A stretch of DNA of 64,000 nt from Marinomonas pollencensis (GCF_003387375.1 NZ_QUNG01000010.1:62001-126000); one strand, 5' to 3'; positions 9,478 to 18,495 are shown, numbered from the stretch's first letter. The notes: generated from the letters alone by a model not told the origin. Translations and numbers: made by a program.

Positions 9478-10230
9478 CTATTTAGCAAAAAAGACTTCAT
9501 GACGGGCATTGGGCGCCAGTGAGATCTCCGCATGAATGCGCTGTAAACCAGAGCAATGTCTGAGTTCTGCCACCATTTTTCGGTTAAAGGCATTGATATT
9601 AACGTCTGCCAAATAGTCATTAACTGGCATCCAACAGGCTTCTGCTACCTCATCGGTATCCGTAATCACAATGGTTTCATTCAAGGGCGTCAAACGACAC
9701 ACAATGTATAAATTCGATTTGTCGAATTGCACTGGATGACGGCTTCTTAACCCTAAAACAGCGTCAAATTCGGTGTGTACACCGGTTTCTTCAAGCACTT
9801 CTCGAACCACTGCCTCTTCGATATTTTCCCCTTGTTCAAGGTAGCCTCCAGGCAGCTTATAACCCCGATAAGCAGACCAGTTATCCCGCATTACTAGCAG
9901 TTCATCCTTAGCATTAATCACAATCGCCCCCGTGCCTAATGTATGGGTTGGGGAAAAGGGAGCAAAACTGCTTTCCTCGATGCGACAAATCATGGTTAAA
10001 GCATCTTCACTACAGGTATGAAAAACAAACTCATACTGAGCCAACACTGGAACAAAGGCGGTTTCACGACGATCAAGCGTTACCCAAATCAAGCGATAGC
10101 TGTGCTGTTTTGCTTTTTTTAATAAGGCTGCTAACCCTTGCTCAAACAGATTAACAGTGTCCGGCAAACCGTGAGCGTCGATGATGATGCCACCAAAAGC
10201 GTCTGTTTGATGGGGCAGAATAAACGACAT
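9478..10230 (-). CDS. Nudix hydrolase with N-terminal pre-Nudix domain
   Basis: A cytoplasmic hydrolase of nucleoside-diphosphate-linked compounds. Of about 250 residues, the first roughly 100 form a domain like that in NUDT6 (FGF antisense) proteins, and residues about 105-225 are the Nudix fold. The Nudix box is complete: G-YLEQG-E-NIEEAVV-RE-VLEE-TGV, which binds the divalent metal. Before it, KLPGGYLE and RDNWSAYRGYK are typical of this subgroup. The frame opens at 10251, but ATG 10230 has AAGGA eight bases upstream. The substrate cannot be read from sequence. It is a single-gene unit. Confidence 0.88.
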   Translation of the reverse strand: MSFILPHQTDAFGGIIIDAHGLPDTVNLFEQGLAALLKKAKQHSYRLIWVTLDRRETAFVPVLAQYEFVFHTCSEDALTMICRIEESSFAPFSPTHTLGTGAIVINAKDELLVMRDNWSAYRGYKLPGGYLEQGENIEEAVVREVLEETGVHTEFDAVLGLRSRHPVQFDKSNLYIVCRLTPLNETIVITDTDEVAEACWMPVNDYLADVNINAFNRKMVAELRHCSGLQRIHAEISLAPNARHEVFFAK

Positions 10231-10423
10231 AATGAGATCCTTAAAAGGCAATCAGATAAACACAGAAGGTGTTATTTATAGCAAGGAAAAATAAGCTGTT
10301 GTGGTCTTAAAAAAAAGAGGCAAGCGTGGAATGAATCACGCCTACAGCAGCCCCAAAGCTCTCTTCAAACACATCTACGGAGGAACTTTAAGCATAGATG
10401 AAAAGAAGGCTTTTTCCAGTATT

Positions 10424-10450
10424 AAAGGAGCCTGTGTAGTGGGCTCCTTT
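10424..10450 (-). terminator. Hairpin terminator after the GFA-family gene
   Basis: AAAGGAGCC (10424-10432) pairs with GGCTCCTTT (10442-10450) in a 9-bp stem with a nine-base loop, 40 bases downstream of the GFA gene on the minus strand. The T-run after it is weak, so termination strength is uncertain. Confidence 0.5.
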
Positions 10451-10491
10451 CACGCTGTTGTTAAATAGATGATACAAGCATAACAAACTAG

Positions 10492-10902
10492 CTAGTTTGC
10501 TGGGCGCTCATCATATTGCGGGGCGTCATCATTAATGCTGTCCCACTCTGCCTTTGATGCTGCAAAGATATGCATTGATGGGCGCTTCTCTATCTTGCTA
10601 TCTAAGGTGCCGATTCGCAAACGAAGTAATTCTGGCTGACTCGGGCGACGACTGTACAAAGGCGACGCACATTTTGTACAAAAAGTTCGAAACACACCTG
10701 GAGTGGACTCATATTCGCCAACCAAAGACTCACCACTAATAAACACAAAGGCTTCAGTAGGAATCGCGGCATTGGTAGCAAACGCAGTGCCATTAGCTTT
10801 GCGGCATTTTTGACAATGGCATTGCATAATCGCCCCGAGCTCACTGCGTACTTCGTACTGAATGCCATTACACAAACAACTTCCTTTCAATACTGTGCTC
10901 AT
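10492..10902 (-). CDS. GFA (glutathione-dependent formaldehyde-activating/CENP-V) family protein
   Basis: A 136-residue zinc-binding protein of the Mss4-like GFA fold. The metal-binding cysteines are visible as GSCLCNGIQY (residues 8-17), CHCQKCRKANG and FCTKCASPLYSR, the expected CxC / CxxC / CxxC layout. The founding member was described as condensing formaldehyde with glutathione, but most family members have unknown activity, so only the family is asserted. A strong GGAGGAAGAGA precedes the ATG. It lies 28 bases downstream of the MmcQ/YjbR gene and may be cotranscribed with it. Confidence 0.88.
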   Translation of the reverse strand: MSTVLKGSCLCNGIQYEVRSELGAIMQCHCQKCRKANGTAFATNAAIPTEAFVFISGESLVGEYESTPGVFRTFCTKCASPLYSRRPSQPELLRLRIGTLDSKIEKRPSMHIFAASKAEWDSINDDAPQYDERPAN

Positions 10903-10930
10903 TCTCTTCCTCCCTTACCTGCATAAATTT

Positions 10931-11320
10931 TTAGTTGCTGGGTGCATAAATACGCTGACGACCATGGCGAGCTTCTAAGCCTTCTCGGTCAGCTTTTTTT
11001 AACCCTTTGACAACCAAGCTGTATGAATTATCAATCATACGTTCAATTTCACTCGGCGGCAAAGAACCGTCTAACAACACGGTATTCCAATGACGTTTAT
11101 TCATATGGTAACCCGCACTCACCGCACTAAAGATATCTCTTAGCTGCTGCGCCTCATCTGGGTCGCATTTTAAATTCACTGCCTGCTGCCCATTACGCAC
11201 CATACATAAAGCAAACATTTTCTGCTGAACTTTAACCACCATGGCGTCAGGCCCAAATGGGTATTCTTCTACCGCTTCGGGTTTTGCGAGTAGATACTGT
11301 TTTACCGCCTCATCAAACAT
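10931..11320 (-). CDS. MmcQ/YjbR family protein
   Basis: A 129-residue small alpha/beta protein of the MmcQ/YjbR family (double-wing DNA-binding-like fold). Typical family features are the N-terminal VEEYPFGPDAMVVKV, the central VNLKCDPDEAQQLR and the MNKRHWNTVLLDGSLP motif. Its molecular role is not established; DNA binding was proposed from structure. The ribosome-binding site is weak (AAGATTGA). Likely cotranscribed with the GFA-family gene downstream. Confidence 0.88.
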   Translation of the reverse strand: MFDEAVKQYLLAKPEAVEEYPFGPDAMVVKVQQKMFALCMVRNGQQAVNLKCDPDEAQQLRDIFSAVSAGYHMNKRHWNTVLLDGSLPPSEIERMIDNSYSLVVKGLKKADREGLEARHGRQRIYAPSN

Positions 11321-11385
11321 TCAATCTTGCGCCTAAATAATCATCTAGCGACCATGCTAGCGCTTTTTATAAAAGATAAAAACCA

Positions 11386-11421
11386 AAACGCCCGCCCACT
11401 TAGGTTAGTGGGCGGGCGTTT
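11386..11421 (-). terminator. Strong hairpin terminator after ybiT
   Basis: A 15-bp perfect GC-rich stem (11386-11400 with 11407-11421, loop TAGGTT), reading AAACGCCCGCCCACT on the left arm, is followed on the minus strand by GGTTTTTAT. It lies about 50 bases after the ybiT stop and is the clearest intrinsic terminator in this part. Confidence 0.85.
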
Positions 11422-11469
11422 AGAGGCATTGTCAGGGTCTTTTCTGAAAAGCTTAACGCGCTTTCAAAG

Positions 11470-13080
11470 CTAGCCGTTTACAACCTGTTTAAGATCTTGC
11501 TGACTGGCAAGGTATTCGTCATAAGTACCTTGGAAATCAATCACTTCTTGATCTTTAATTTCAATCACTCGGTTCGCTAGAGAAGAAACGAACGCACGGT
11601 CATGACTGACAAAAATCAGCGTACCATCAAACTCCAATAAAGCATTATTAAGTGCTTCAATTGCCTCCATATCCATATGGTTAGTTGGCTCGTCCATGAC
11701 CAATACATTTAGGTCCATCATCATCAACTTGCCGAATAAGAGACGGTTTTTCTCACCACCAGAACACACTTTTACTTTCTTATTAAAGTCATCGGCCGTG
11801 AACAATAAGCGGCCTAACATAGCGCGTACTTTTAGGTCATCATGTTTGGCGGTACGCCATTTCGACATCCAGTCAAACAAGGTCAAATCGCAGTTGAAAT
11901 CTTCCGTGCTGTCTTGTGGGCAATAACCAATGACGGCGTTTTCCGCCCATTTAATTTCGCCTTTTTTCGCTTCTAATTCGCGCATTAAACAGCGTAAGAA
12001 GGTGGTTTTACCGGCACCATTTTCTCCGATAATGGCTAATTTAGAGCCTGCATCTAGGATCATATTGCCACCATTAAAGAGCATGCCCTCTTCAAAACCA
12101 TGCCCTAGGTCTTCTAATATTAGCGCTTGGCGATGCAGTTTCTTGTCTTGCTTAAGGGTAATAGAAGGCGTCATACGACTCGACTGCTTTACTTCAGACA
12201 GTTCGATCTTATCCAGCTTTTTGGCGCGAGAACTTGCCTGTTTGGCTTTTGAGGCATTTGCAGAAAAACGGTTTACAAAGGCCTGTAGGTCTTCCATTTC
12301 CGCGCTTTTCTTAGCGTTTTCTGTTAGTAATTGCTCACGAATCAAAGCAGAGGCTTCCATGAAGTACTCGTAGTTACCAGGGTAAATACGCAATTCACCG
12401 AAGTCGATATCGGCCATGTGAGTACACACAGAGTTTAAGAAGTGACGGTCATGGGAAATAATGATCATGGTGCATTTACGCTGATTCAATACACCGGCCA
12501 ACCAGTTAATGGTATGAATATCCAAGTTGTTGGTTGGCTCATCCAATAGCAAGATATCAGGGTTAGCAAACAAGGCTTGTGCTAACAAGACTCGCAACTT
12601 CCAGCCCGGCGCCACCTGGCTCATCAAACCAAAGTGGTAAGACTCTTCAATGCCTGCTTCCAGTAGAATGTCACCGGCACGGCTTTCTGCACTGTAACCG
12701 TCCATCTCAGCAAACTCGGCTTCAAGTTCACCGGCACGCATGCCGTCTTCTTCACTCATTTCAGGTTTCGCATAGATAGCATCACGCTCTTGCTTCACTT
12801 TCCACAGAGCGGTATCACCCATGATCACAGCGTCAACAACGGAGTATTCTTCAAACGCAAATTGGTCCTGACTCAAGGTACCGACTTTTTCACCTGGCGT
12901 AATGGATACATTGCCCGATGTAGGTGTCAGTGCACCGCTTAAGATCTTCATGAAGGTGGATTTTCCGCAGCCATTCGCGCCAATCAAACCATAACGGTTG
13001 CCGTTGCCGAATTTTGCAGAGATGTTTTCAAACAATGGCGTTGCGCCAAATTGCATGGTGATATTAGCTGTGGAAATCAA
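11470..13080 (-). CDS. ybiT: ABC-F ATPase YbiT
   Basis: A soluble ABC-F protein with two nucleotide-binding domains and no membrane segment; the family acts on the ribosome to relieve stalls. N-domain motifs: [30 protein letters not shown]-domain motifs: [44 protein letters not shown]. Long stretches ([51 protein letters not shown]) match E. coli YbiT closely. The frame opens at ATG 13155, but the TTG at 13080, giving 536 residues starting [12 protein letters not shown], fits the family N-terminus. In the first domain the usual LSGG signature reads VAPGWK, as in YbiT. Confidence 0.9.
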   Translation of the reverse strand: MISTANITMQFGATPLFENISAKFGNGNRYGLIGANGCGKSTFMKILSGALTPTSGNVSITPGEKVGTLSQDQFAFEEYSVVDAVIMGDTALWKVKQERDAIYAKPEMSEEDGMRAGELEAEFAEMDGYSAESRAGDILLEAGIEESYHFGLMSQVAPGWKLRVLLAQALFANPDILLLDEPTNNLDIHTINWLAGVLNQRKCTMIIISHDRHFLNSVCTHMADIDFGELRIYPGNYEYFMEASALIREQLLTENAKKSAEMEDLQAFVNRFSANASKAKQASSRAKKLDKIELSEVKQSSRMTPSITLKQDKKLHRQALILEDLGHGFEEGMLFNGGNMILDAGSKLAIIGENGAGKTTFLRCLMRELEAKKGEIKWAENAVIGYCPQDSTEDFNCDLTLFDWMSKWRTAKHDDLKVRAMLGRLLFTADDFNKKVKVCSGGEKNRLLFGKLMMMDLNVLVMDEPTNHMDMEAIEALNNALLEFDGTLIFVSHDRAFVSSLANRVIEIKDQEVIDFQGTYDEYLASQQDLKQVVNG

Positions 13081-13367
13081 AAAGAATACCCTGAGAAAGA
13101 AGGAGAAGAATTCGCTTATTGCTGACAGCCCAAAAGCCGTACAAAAGATAAGCACAAAGGCGGCGAATATAGAGATTTATCGCGCTAAAGTCGAGGTTTA
13201 GATGGATTATTTGTACACCATAGCCAAAACAAGGCAAATCACTTGCGGCTATCTACTGTCGCTTAAAAACAAAAATAGAGCGCTCAACAAATAAGAACAC
13301 GAGGTTTATTTGTCTGAGACTCTATTTACTAACCTTAAAAGATAAGAATATGCGCTAACACAGCCTA

Positions 13368-13490
13368 TCATTTTTCCACATCAACCCATGCATCCCAGCC
13401 TTTCCATTCGTATTCATCACTTTCTACCGCATTTACCACAAAACGCTTTACCAATGATGTGTTGCTGAATTTATTGATTAAGTAATTCAT
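13368..13490 (-). CDS. Small hypothetical protein (40 aa)
   Basis: A short open frame encoding 40 residues: a basic, Asn-rich N-terminal half (MNYLINKFSNTSLVKRFVVN) and an acidic, Trp-rich C-terminal half (AVESDEYEWKGWDAWVDVEK). It has a convincing ribosome-binding site, AACAGGA, about eight bases before the ATG, and it fills an otherwise empty gap of about 490 bases between ybiT and the yqj-like operon. No signal peptide or membrane segment is seen. I do not recognise a family. The amphipathic charge layout and ribosome-binding site argue for a real microprotein, but without conservation data this stays tentative. Confidence 0.5.
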   Translation of the reverse strand: MNYLINKFSNTSLVKRFVVNAVESDEYEWKGWDAWVDVEK

Positions 13491-13572
13491 TGTGCTTTTC
13501 CTGTTTGAATTTTTAATAGCAAAATTCTATCAAGATCAATTTTCCTAATAAAATCACCTTTTACTAACGCCA

Positions 13573-13950
13573 TCATAGCGTCATTCTATTTCCATCCAAT
13601 GACAGCGTCGTTTTTGTTTCAGAAAAACCACTTTGAGCATCAGGCGTCTCACTTAAGTCGCCCTGAGCATCCTTATGATTATTTTCTGCAAAGGTCATAA
13701 AGCCAGCCTTACACAGCTCAATACATTCATCACAGGCCATTTTTAATACCCTTGCCCGCTCTTTGTCTAAAATGGAGCATTGGGTTGTTAGACCTAACAT
13801 AAAGCTCGCTAACAAACCTTCAGGGCGAACCAAGTTGGTAAGCACTGACCGACGAGCATTCCCTCTTGATTTGGCTGCTCTCACCTCTAATGCTTGAGTT
13901 TTTAGGTATAACAGCTCTCGCTGTCGACGCATTCTGCTTAGACCAAACAT
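13573..13950 (-). CDS. Hypothetical protein in the YqjK position
   Basis: A 125-residue protein with a very basic N-terminus (residues 3-40 rich in Arg and Lys), a moderately hydrophobic stretch near GLLASFMLGLTTQ and a Ser/Thr/acidic tail. It follows YqjD- and YqjE-like genes, the place yqjK occupies in E. coli (yqjD-yqjE-yqjK). The Arg-rich start followed by a hydrophobic patch resembles YqjK only loosely. A GAGGAAACGATT ribosome-binding site precedes the ATG. It lies 21 bases after the yqjE-like gene, so it is in the same operon. Function unknown. Confidence 0.65.
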   Translation of the reverse strand: MFGLSRMRRQRELLYLKTQALEVRAAKSRGNARRSVLTNLVRPEGLLASFMLGLTTQCSILDKERARVLKMACDECIELCKAGFMTFAENNHKDAQGDLSETPDAQSGFSETKTTLSLDGNRMTL

Positions 13951-13971
13951 AATCGTTTCCTCAGCAAAAGC

Positions 13972-14352
13972 TTATGCATTCTCAGATGAGTCTTGATCAT
14001 TCGGGATCAAGGCATCTAAGGTGCGTGTAAAATTCATCTGCTTTAAAGTGTTGCGTGCCACGTACATAAGCCCAGCGGCACTCAACAAGGTGACAAGGGT
14101 AGCCATCAGCAAGATGCTAACCAAGGAAAAACCATAACTCCATGCCAGTGCCGCTGCACTGGCAATCAATAACAGCCAAGCGGTAATTAATAAGAAAACA
14201 ATACCGCCAATTAAAGCCAATAGCTGCGCACTGGAAGTTACCCAGATTTTGGCCTCAAGAGCACCTAACCCAAGCACACTTTTCAACCACTTTTTATGAC
14301 TTAACGCTAGCTCTGCAAAATCGGCTTGCTCGGTTGCTTGGGTTGTTTTCAT
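13972..14352 (-). CDS. Phage-holin-family / YqjE-like inner-membrane protein
   Basis: About 126 residues with two adjacent membrane helices (roughly ALIGGIVFLLITAWLLLIAS and LVSILLMATLVTLLSAAGLMYVA) flanked by soluble ends, the layout of YqjE and the putative Actinobacterial-holin/phage-holin-3_6 family. In E. coli YqjE sits in the inner membrane with YqjD and is stress-induced; no enzymatic role is known. The frame is open from 14376, but the ATG at 14352 follows AGGTGAGAGTG. Encoded between the YqjD-like gene and the unknown gene downstream. Confidence 0.75.
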   Translation of the reverse strand: MKTTQATEQADFAELALSHKKWLKSVLGLGALEAKIWVTSSAQLLALIGGIVFLLITAWLLLIASAAALAWSYGFSLVSILLMATLVTLLSAAGLMYVARNTLKQMNFTRTLDALIPNDQDSSENA

Positions 14353-14449
14353 CACTCTCACCTGCTGATTGATCAAGGGAATAGTTACGCCTTGGTCGCT
14401 ACCTTAACTCACTGTAACGACTCGCTGTGGGCAGTTCATCGGTGTTTTG

Positions 14450-14752
14450 CTATTTACGCTTGCACAACAGACCTGCGACTACGGCACCAGCAAGAAAAGC
14501 AATGCCGACGGTTTTAACTGGATGTTCTTTGGCATAATCTCCCACTACGTTTGTCACCTTCTCTGACTGCTGCTTAGCGGTATCTGCCATCTTGTGCGCT
14601 TGCTCACTAATTTGATGAGCTACTTCTTCGATTCGCTCTTCACTTTTGCTTGCTGCTTCTGAGGCACCATCAACGCCCTTATGAGCCGCTTCCGCCGCTT
14701 GATCCACTTTTTCATGGGCCTTGGATTGAGTCGTGCTTTTTGCTGTAGCCAT
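14450..14752 (-). CDS. YqjD/ElaB family (DUF883) membrane-anchored protein
   Basis: A 100-residue tail-anchored protein: an Ala/Lys/Glu-rich coiled region (residues 1-70, with repeated QAAEAAHKG/ASEAASKSEERIEE-like heptads), then EHPVKTVGIAFLAGAVVAGLLCKRK, the DUF883 C-terminal transmembrane motif. In E. coli YqjD and ElaB associate with ribosomes at the inner membrane in stationary phase. Start ATG follows GGAGAAGAATC. First gene of the three-gene operon ending near 13573. Confidence 0.88.
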   Translation of the reverse strand: MATAKSTTQSKAHEKVDQAAEAAHKGVDGASEAASKSEERIEEVAHQISEQAHKMADTAKQQSEKVTNVVGDYAKEHPVKTVGIAFLAGAVVAGLLCKRK

Positions 14753-14976
14753 GATTCTTCTCCATGATTTTTGAATGTAGTTATTCCTTTGCCAACATCA
14801 TGCCAATCCATAACTATTTGATATTTAATAGTTTTATAAAAATCAGATAACAAAGAAAAACAACAGAAGAAACTTACTACACACTTGCGTGTAAAAAATT
14901 CATGGGGAATATTGCAGCAAATAAGAGCGGATTCGACCGACACTATCCGCAAGAAAACTTACTCTTCATGGTTTAC

Positions 14977-15648
14977 CTAACACCGTTCTAAATGAGGCTT
15001 CGCCAGCACAAAACACAACAGCGCCCAAAAGAAGCCAGCACACAGACCAGCGATCACATCAGTTGGCCAATGCACTCCCAGGTAGACTCGACTTAACGCC
15101 ACACACAGCGGGATCAGCACAGCAACACCTAACCACCAACGTGCCGCTGAACGCTTTGGGTATTGCCAATCTGGCAGCAAAGCACAGGACAGAAAAAAGA
15201 GCGCTGAAGACATAGCATGGCCAGAAGGAAAACTACTGGTATAGACCTTGGTTGCATGGGGAACTAACTCAGGGCGTGGTCGAGAGAAGCCCCATTTCAA
15301 TAAGAATGAAAACACCATGCCCGAGGCAATAACGATCAGGAAATACAAGGCTAAGCGGCCTTTTCCTATCAAAGCCAGATACCCAGCCAACACCAGGCTA
15401 AAAAAGCCCAGCAGCCAATTACTGCCTAACGCAGTAATATCTCTCATCAGCGAACCGACCCAATCAGGCCCCCAACCTTGGCGCACATCATGGCTGTCTC
15501 GCAAGGCAAACAACAGGCTGCTATCAATATGAGCAACTATTGGTGTATGAACCAAGGTGGCTAAGAGCACAAAACCAAAAAAGAGAACGGACAATAAAAC
15601 AAGGTTCGACCGAGTAACTTTACTTTCCAAAAAGAGATCATTATTCAT
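14977..15648 (-). CDS. PAP2 family phosphatase
   Basis: An integral membrane acid phosphatase of about 223 residues, likely acting on lipid phosphates such as phosphatidic acid, phosphatidylglycerol phosphate or undecaprenyl pyrophosphate. The three catalytic blocks are complete: KWGFSRPRP (K-x6-RP), SFPSGHAMS (PSGH) and SRVYLGVHWPTD (SR-x5-H-x3-D). About five or six membrane segments are visible. The frame is open from 15756, but ATG 15648 follows GAAGGTGTTT and removes an unlikely N-terminal extension. It is monocistronic. The substrate cannot be assigned. Confidence 0.9.
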   Translation of the reverse strand: MNNDLFLESKVTRSNLVLLSVLFFGFVLLATLVHTPIVAHIDSSLLFALRDSHDVRQGWGPDWVGSLMRDITALGSNWLLGFFSLVLAGYLALIGKGRLALYFLIVIASGMVFSFLLKWGFSRPRPELVPHATKVYTSSFPSGHAMSSALFFLSCALLPDWQYPKRSAARWWLGVAVLIPLCVALSRVYLGVHWPTDVIAGLCAGFFWALLCFVLAKPHLERC

Positions 15649-15744
15649 AAACACCTTCGCGTTAAAAAACTGGCTATCATTTTCATTCGTTATCGAGGAT
15701 AAGCAAAAGGATAAAAGCCGAATGGGCACCAAGTTTAACGCAAC

Positions 15745-15785
15745 AAAAAAAGCCACTAAAGCGCACGCTCAATGTGCTTAGTGGC
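15745..15785 (-). terminator. Intrinsic terminator of the peptide-transport/FMN-reductase operon
   Basis: GCCACTAA at 15752-15759 pairs with TTAGTGGC at 15778-15785, with partial pairing extending inward, and the minus strand continues into a run of six T (A-tract 15745-15750). It lies about 40 bases after the last gene of the seven-gene operon. Confidence 0.75.
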
Positions 15786-15823
15786 CTAATCTGATGGTCT
15801 CGGTTTTGCTTCGCTGTTTCAGT

Positions 15824-16279
15824 TTAGGAGTGGGGCCGATGGCAATACAGCGCCGCATGCTCTAATAAGTAATCACCTTCTAGCTCAACACGAACATCGG
15901 CTGTTAGCAGGCTCGCTGTCGGTTTACCATAAACCCATACGGTTTGCTTAAGCCCGCTGTCTAAATTGGCCACCTCAATCTCTAAACGGCGATAGCCATC
16001 ACTTTGTGTGATGCGCTCTAATGCATCCATCTCAGCCAATGCTACATCGTCAACACAAAACACCTGCCCTATCACCGGGTGCCCCTCTCCAGCCGCTAAC
16101 ACCAGCCAAGGAGAATAACGTTCGCCAACCAACAGCAGAGGGTAAGGTTCTACGGTTTTGAACACACCAGGCATACGTACACCTTGGTTGCGTTCAAAAT
16201 TAGGAAAACCTTCTTTTAATGTGCCGAACACAAAGACATAGTGACTGTGTGGCTGATCACTTTGCAAACTAAGGGGCAT
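15824..16279 (-). CDS. Gamma-glutamylcyclotransferase-like (AIG2/GGCT) protein
   Basis: About 151 residues of the gamma-glutamylcyclotransferase-like fold. The N-terminal VFVFGTLKEGFPNF is the substrate-loop motif (YGTLrxG), and EMDALERITQSDGYRRLEIEV fits the later dyxEGyp..YrR pattern. Family enzymes open gamma-glutamyl peptides or glutathione to 5-oxoproline, but many AIG2-like members are uncharacterised. The ATG at 16279 follows ACGGATCGAG and overlaps the FMN-reductase gene by 11 bases, so translation is coupled. It is the last gene of an operon with a Dpp/Nik-type transporter, hinting at processing of an imported gamma-glutamyl compound; this link is inference. Confidence 0.8.
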   Translation of the reverse strand: MPLSLQSDQPHSHYVFVFGTLKEGFPNFERNQGVRMPGVFKTVEPYPLLLVGERYSPWLVLAAGEGHPVIGQVFCVDDVALAEMDALERITQSDGYRRLEIEVANLDSGLKQTVWVYGKPTASLLTADVRVELEGDYLLEHAALYCHRPHS

Positions 16280-16928
16280 CTCGATCCGTAGGTGCACGGG
16301 TAAACGCTGACATCAGTGCATGAGGGTCGCTTTGCTCAGTTTGTCTAGAACAAGCTTCAGCCCACCATACCAACTGGTTAAAAGTACGATTCACATAGTT
16401 CTCCCAACGCTTCTCATCTTGGCCAGGTTGAATGCGACCGTCTTCTTCCAAGACGTCTTGGGCATGTGGGATATGCACCATGGAGGAGACAGGTAAACAG
16501 CCAAGTTCACTTAAGAATACGCGCATGCCAACGGCTGCACGCATCCCTCCCCATTGTCCAGAGGAATAAGTGACAATGGCGCTAGGCTTATAAGAAAACA
16601 GCGAGCTGCCAAAGTGGTTTAATAAATTAGCCAGCGCTGGACTGAGGCTGTGGTTGTACTCAGGGCTCAGCATAATGTAGCCATCTGCGGCACGAATTTT
16701 ATCCGCTAAAACGTCTAAATCCTGTGGCACGGTGCGTTTGGAGTAAGCAAAATGCGGTTTGAAAATCGCCCCTAATTCATAATCTAACGGGTCGATTAAT
16801 TCAATATCATGCTCAGGATAACAAGACGAGAAGAAAGACAAGCACGCCTTACTAACCCTTTCTCCTAGGCGCGCGGGGCGTGGTGGTGTACTGGTTCTTA
16901 CTGATCCTAAAAAGATCAAAAACTTCAT
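16269..16928 (-). CDS. NADPH-dependent FMN reductase family protein
   Basis: A 219-residue flavodoxin-like flavoprotein. MKFLIFLGSVRTSTPPRPA is the first strand and phosphate-binding loop, ADGYIMLSPEYNHSLSPALANLLNHF the typical SPEYN motif, and TYSSGQWGGMRAAVGMRVFL the second flavin-contact loop. Such enzymes use NAD(P)H to reduce FMN, quinones, azo dyes, chromate or ferric chelates. A strong AGGAGG precedes the ATG. It lies 47 bases after the transporter ATPase and overlaps the GGCT-like gene, so it belongs to the operon; reduction of a transported metal complex or flavin is possible but unproven. Confidence 0.88.
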   Translation of the reverse strand: MKFLIFLGSVRTSTPPRPARLGERVSKACLSFFSSCYPEHDIELIDPLDYELGAIFKPHFAYSKRTVPQDLDVLADKIRAADGYIMLSPEYNHSLSPALANLLNHFGSSLFSYKPSAIVTYSSGQWGGMRAAVGMRVFLSELGCLPVSSMVHIPHAQDVLEEDGRIQPGQDEKRWENYVNRTFNQLVWWAEACSRQTEQSDPHALMSAFTRAPTDRDAP

Positions 16929-16975
16929 TATTCCCTCCTTGCAACAAATTTGACCGTTGAGCAGAACAAAACAAC

Positions 16976-17662
16976 CTAGCGATAATACTTTTCTTGATCG
17001 ATGCGTCCTGCCTTCATAGTCACCGCATGATCACACATATAATCAATCACATCTGGGTCATGGCTTACCATGATCATAGTCAAATCACGGCTGGCTTTTA
17101 AATCATTTAGTAAATTTAATATTTCAGCCTGCACCGACATATCTAGCGCCGAGGTTGGCTCATCCAACAACAATAATTTTGGCTCCAGCAATAAGGCACG
17201 AATGATCGCTACTCGCTGACGCTGCCCTCCCGATAATTGATGGGGGTAGCGGTCAATCATGTTTTCCGCCAAACCCACTTGCTTAAAACCTTCACTCAGA
17301 CGGTCGTCGATATCTTGTAAACCCAATAACTTTAAGGGCTCAGCGAGCGTTCGGCGCAATCGGTGTTTAGGGTGTAGCGACGCATAAGGGTCTTGAAATA
17401 CCATTTGTACCCGACGGCGTAGCTCGCCAGTGAAAACCTTACCAGACTCTAACGGTTGCCCAAATAGGCTAATGTCGCCTTCCCAGTATGGGTTCAATCC
17501 TGCCAGTACCCAAAGAAGGGACGATTTACCGCAACCAGACGGTCCCACTAAACCAAAGCATTCACCGGCTTGTACGCTAAGATCGACATTGTGCACCACG
17601 GTATTGCGCTGTAAACCTTGGGCATGACTCACACTGACATTGTTAACTTCTAGCTGGTTCAC
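16976..17662 (-). CDS. Dpp/Nik-type ABC transporter ATP-binding protein (second ATPase)
   Basis: A 228-residue ATPase with Walker [10 protein letters not shown], the Opp-family VFQDPYASLHPKHRL, signature LSGGQRQRVAI, Walker [16 protein letters not shown] and switch region MVSHDPDVIDYMCD. It is shorter than OppF/DppF (about 320-330) and lacks their C-terminal peptide-transporter extension, being closer in size to NikE. It overlaps the other ATPase gene by the ATGA quartet, so the two form a heterodimer with coupled translation. Confidence 0.88.
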   Translation of the reverse strand: MNQLEVNNVSVSHAQGLQRNTVVHNVDLSVQAGECFGLVGPSGCGKSSLLWVLAGLNPYWEGDISLFGQPLESGKVFTGELRRRVQMVFQDPYASLHPKHRLRRTLAEPLKLLGLQDIDDRLSEGFKQVGLAENMIDRYPHQLSGGQRQRVAIIRALLLEPKLLLLDEPTSALDMSVQAEILNLLNDLKASRDLTMIMVSHDPDVIDYMCDHAVTMKAGRIDQEKYYR

Positions 17663-18495
17663 TTCAAGGTCTCCAAATGCTGGCGGTCTAAGGTTGGCAG
17701 TGGCTGCCCACGCTTAGTGATATTAGGGCGGCACGACCATAAGGTTTGAGTGTAAGGGTGGGTCGCGTTTGGTAACGCTTCTGCGGGCAAATGATCAATT
17801 AATATCCCCTGATACATGACCATCACTCGCTCACAATAATCAGCCACTTGTTGCAAATCGTGGCTAATCAATAACAGGCCCATATTACGCTCTTCGACCA
17901 AGGAATGGATTAGCGCCAGCACCTGGTCTCGAACCGCGTGGTCTAAGGCTGAGGTGGGTTCATCGGCAATCAAAAGCTGCGGGTCATTGATCAAGGCGAT
18001 CGCTAGCATCACCCTTTGCCCCATCCCTCCTGACAATTGATGTGGGTACATTTTTCTGAGCTTAGCTGGGTTAGCAAGGCCAACGGCATCCAACATGTAT
18101 TCGACTTTTTCTAGCCTTGCTTTGCTGGACATAGACTGATGCAATACCAATGGTTCTGCTACCTGACGACCAATATTCTGGGTCGGGTTTAACGCGTATT
18201 TCGGATCCTGTAACACCATGGAAACTTGCTGGCCACGTAGGCGATTCCATTGGCTCTGGCGGTAGCTTAATACCGGATGACCGAGCAGTTGGAAATGGTC
18301 CGCCTCAACCACTAAAGAGTCGGCCAATAAGCCCATCAATGAGCGTGCTGTTAGGGATTTACCAGAACCAGATTCTCCAACTAAAGCAACGCGTTCATGT
18401 CCCATTGAAAAATCAATGCCTTTCACCAATTCGGTACCATCATCAAGCCCTATACGCAGGCCGCGAACGTCCACTAACGATGTATTATTTGTCAT
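17659..18495 (-). CDS. Dpp/Nik-type ABC transporter ATP-binding protein (first ATPase)
   Basis: A 278-residue ATPase: Walker A GESGSGKS, VLQDPKYALNPTQNI, signature LSGGMGQRVMLAIAL, Walker [16 protein letters not shown] and LLISHDLQQVADYCE. Near the end, ATHPYTQTLWSC is the C-terminal motif of the OppD/DppD/NikD group. The start overlaps the preceding permease gene by 11 bases. It works with the second ATPase to drive the importer; substrate may be a peptide, nickel or a metal chelate. Confidence 0.88.
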   Translation of the reverse strand: MTNNTSLVDVRGLRIGLDDGTELVKGIDFSMGHERVALVGESGSGKSLTARSLMGLLADSLVVEADHFQLLGHPVLSYRQSQWNRLRGQQVSMVLQDPKYALNPTQNIGRQVAEPLVLHQSMSSKARLEKVEYMLDAVGLANPAKLRKMYPHQLSGGMGQRVMLAIALINDPQLLIADEPTSALDHAVRDQVLALIHSLVEERNMGLLLISHDLQQVADYCERVMVMYQGILIDHLPAEALPNATHPYTQTLWSCRPNITKRGQPLPTLDRQHLETLK

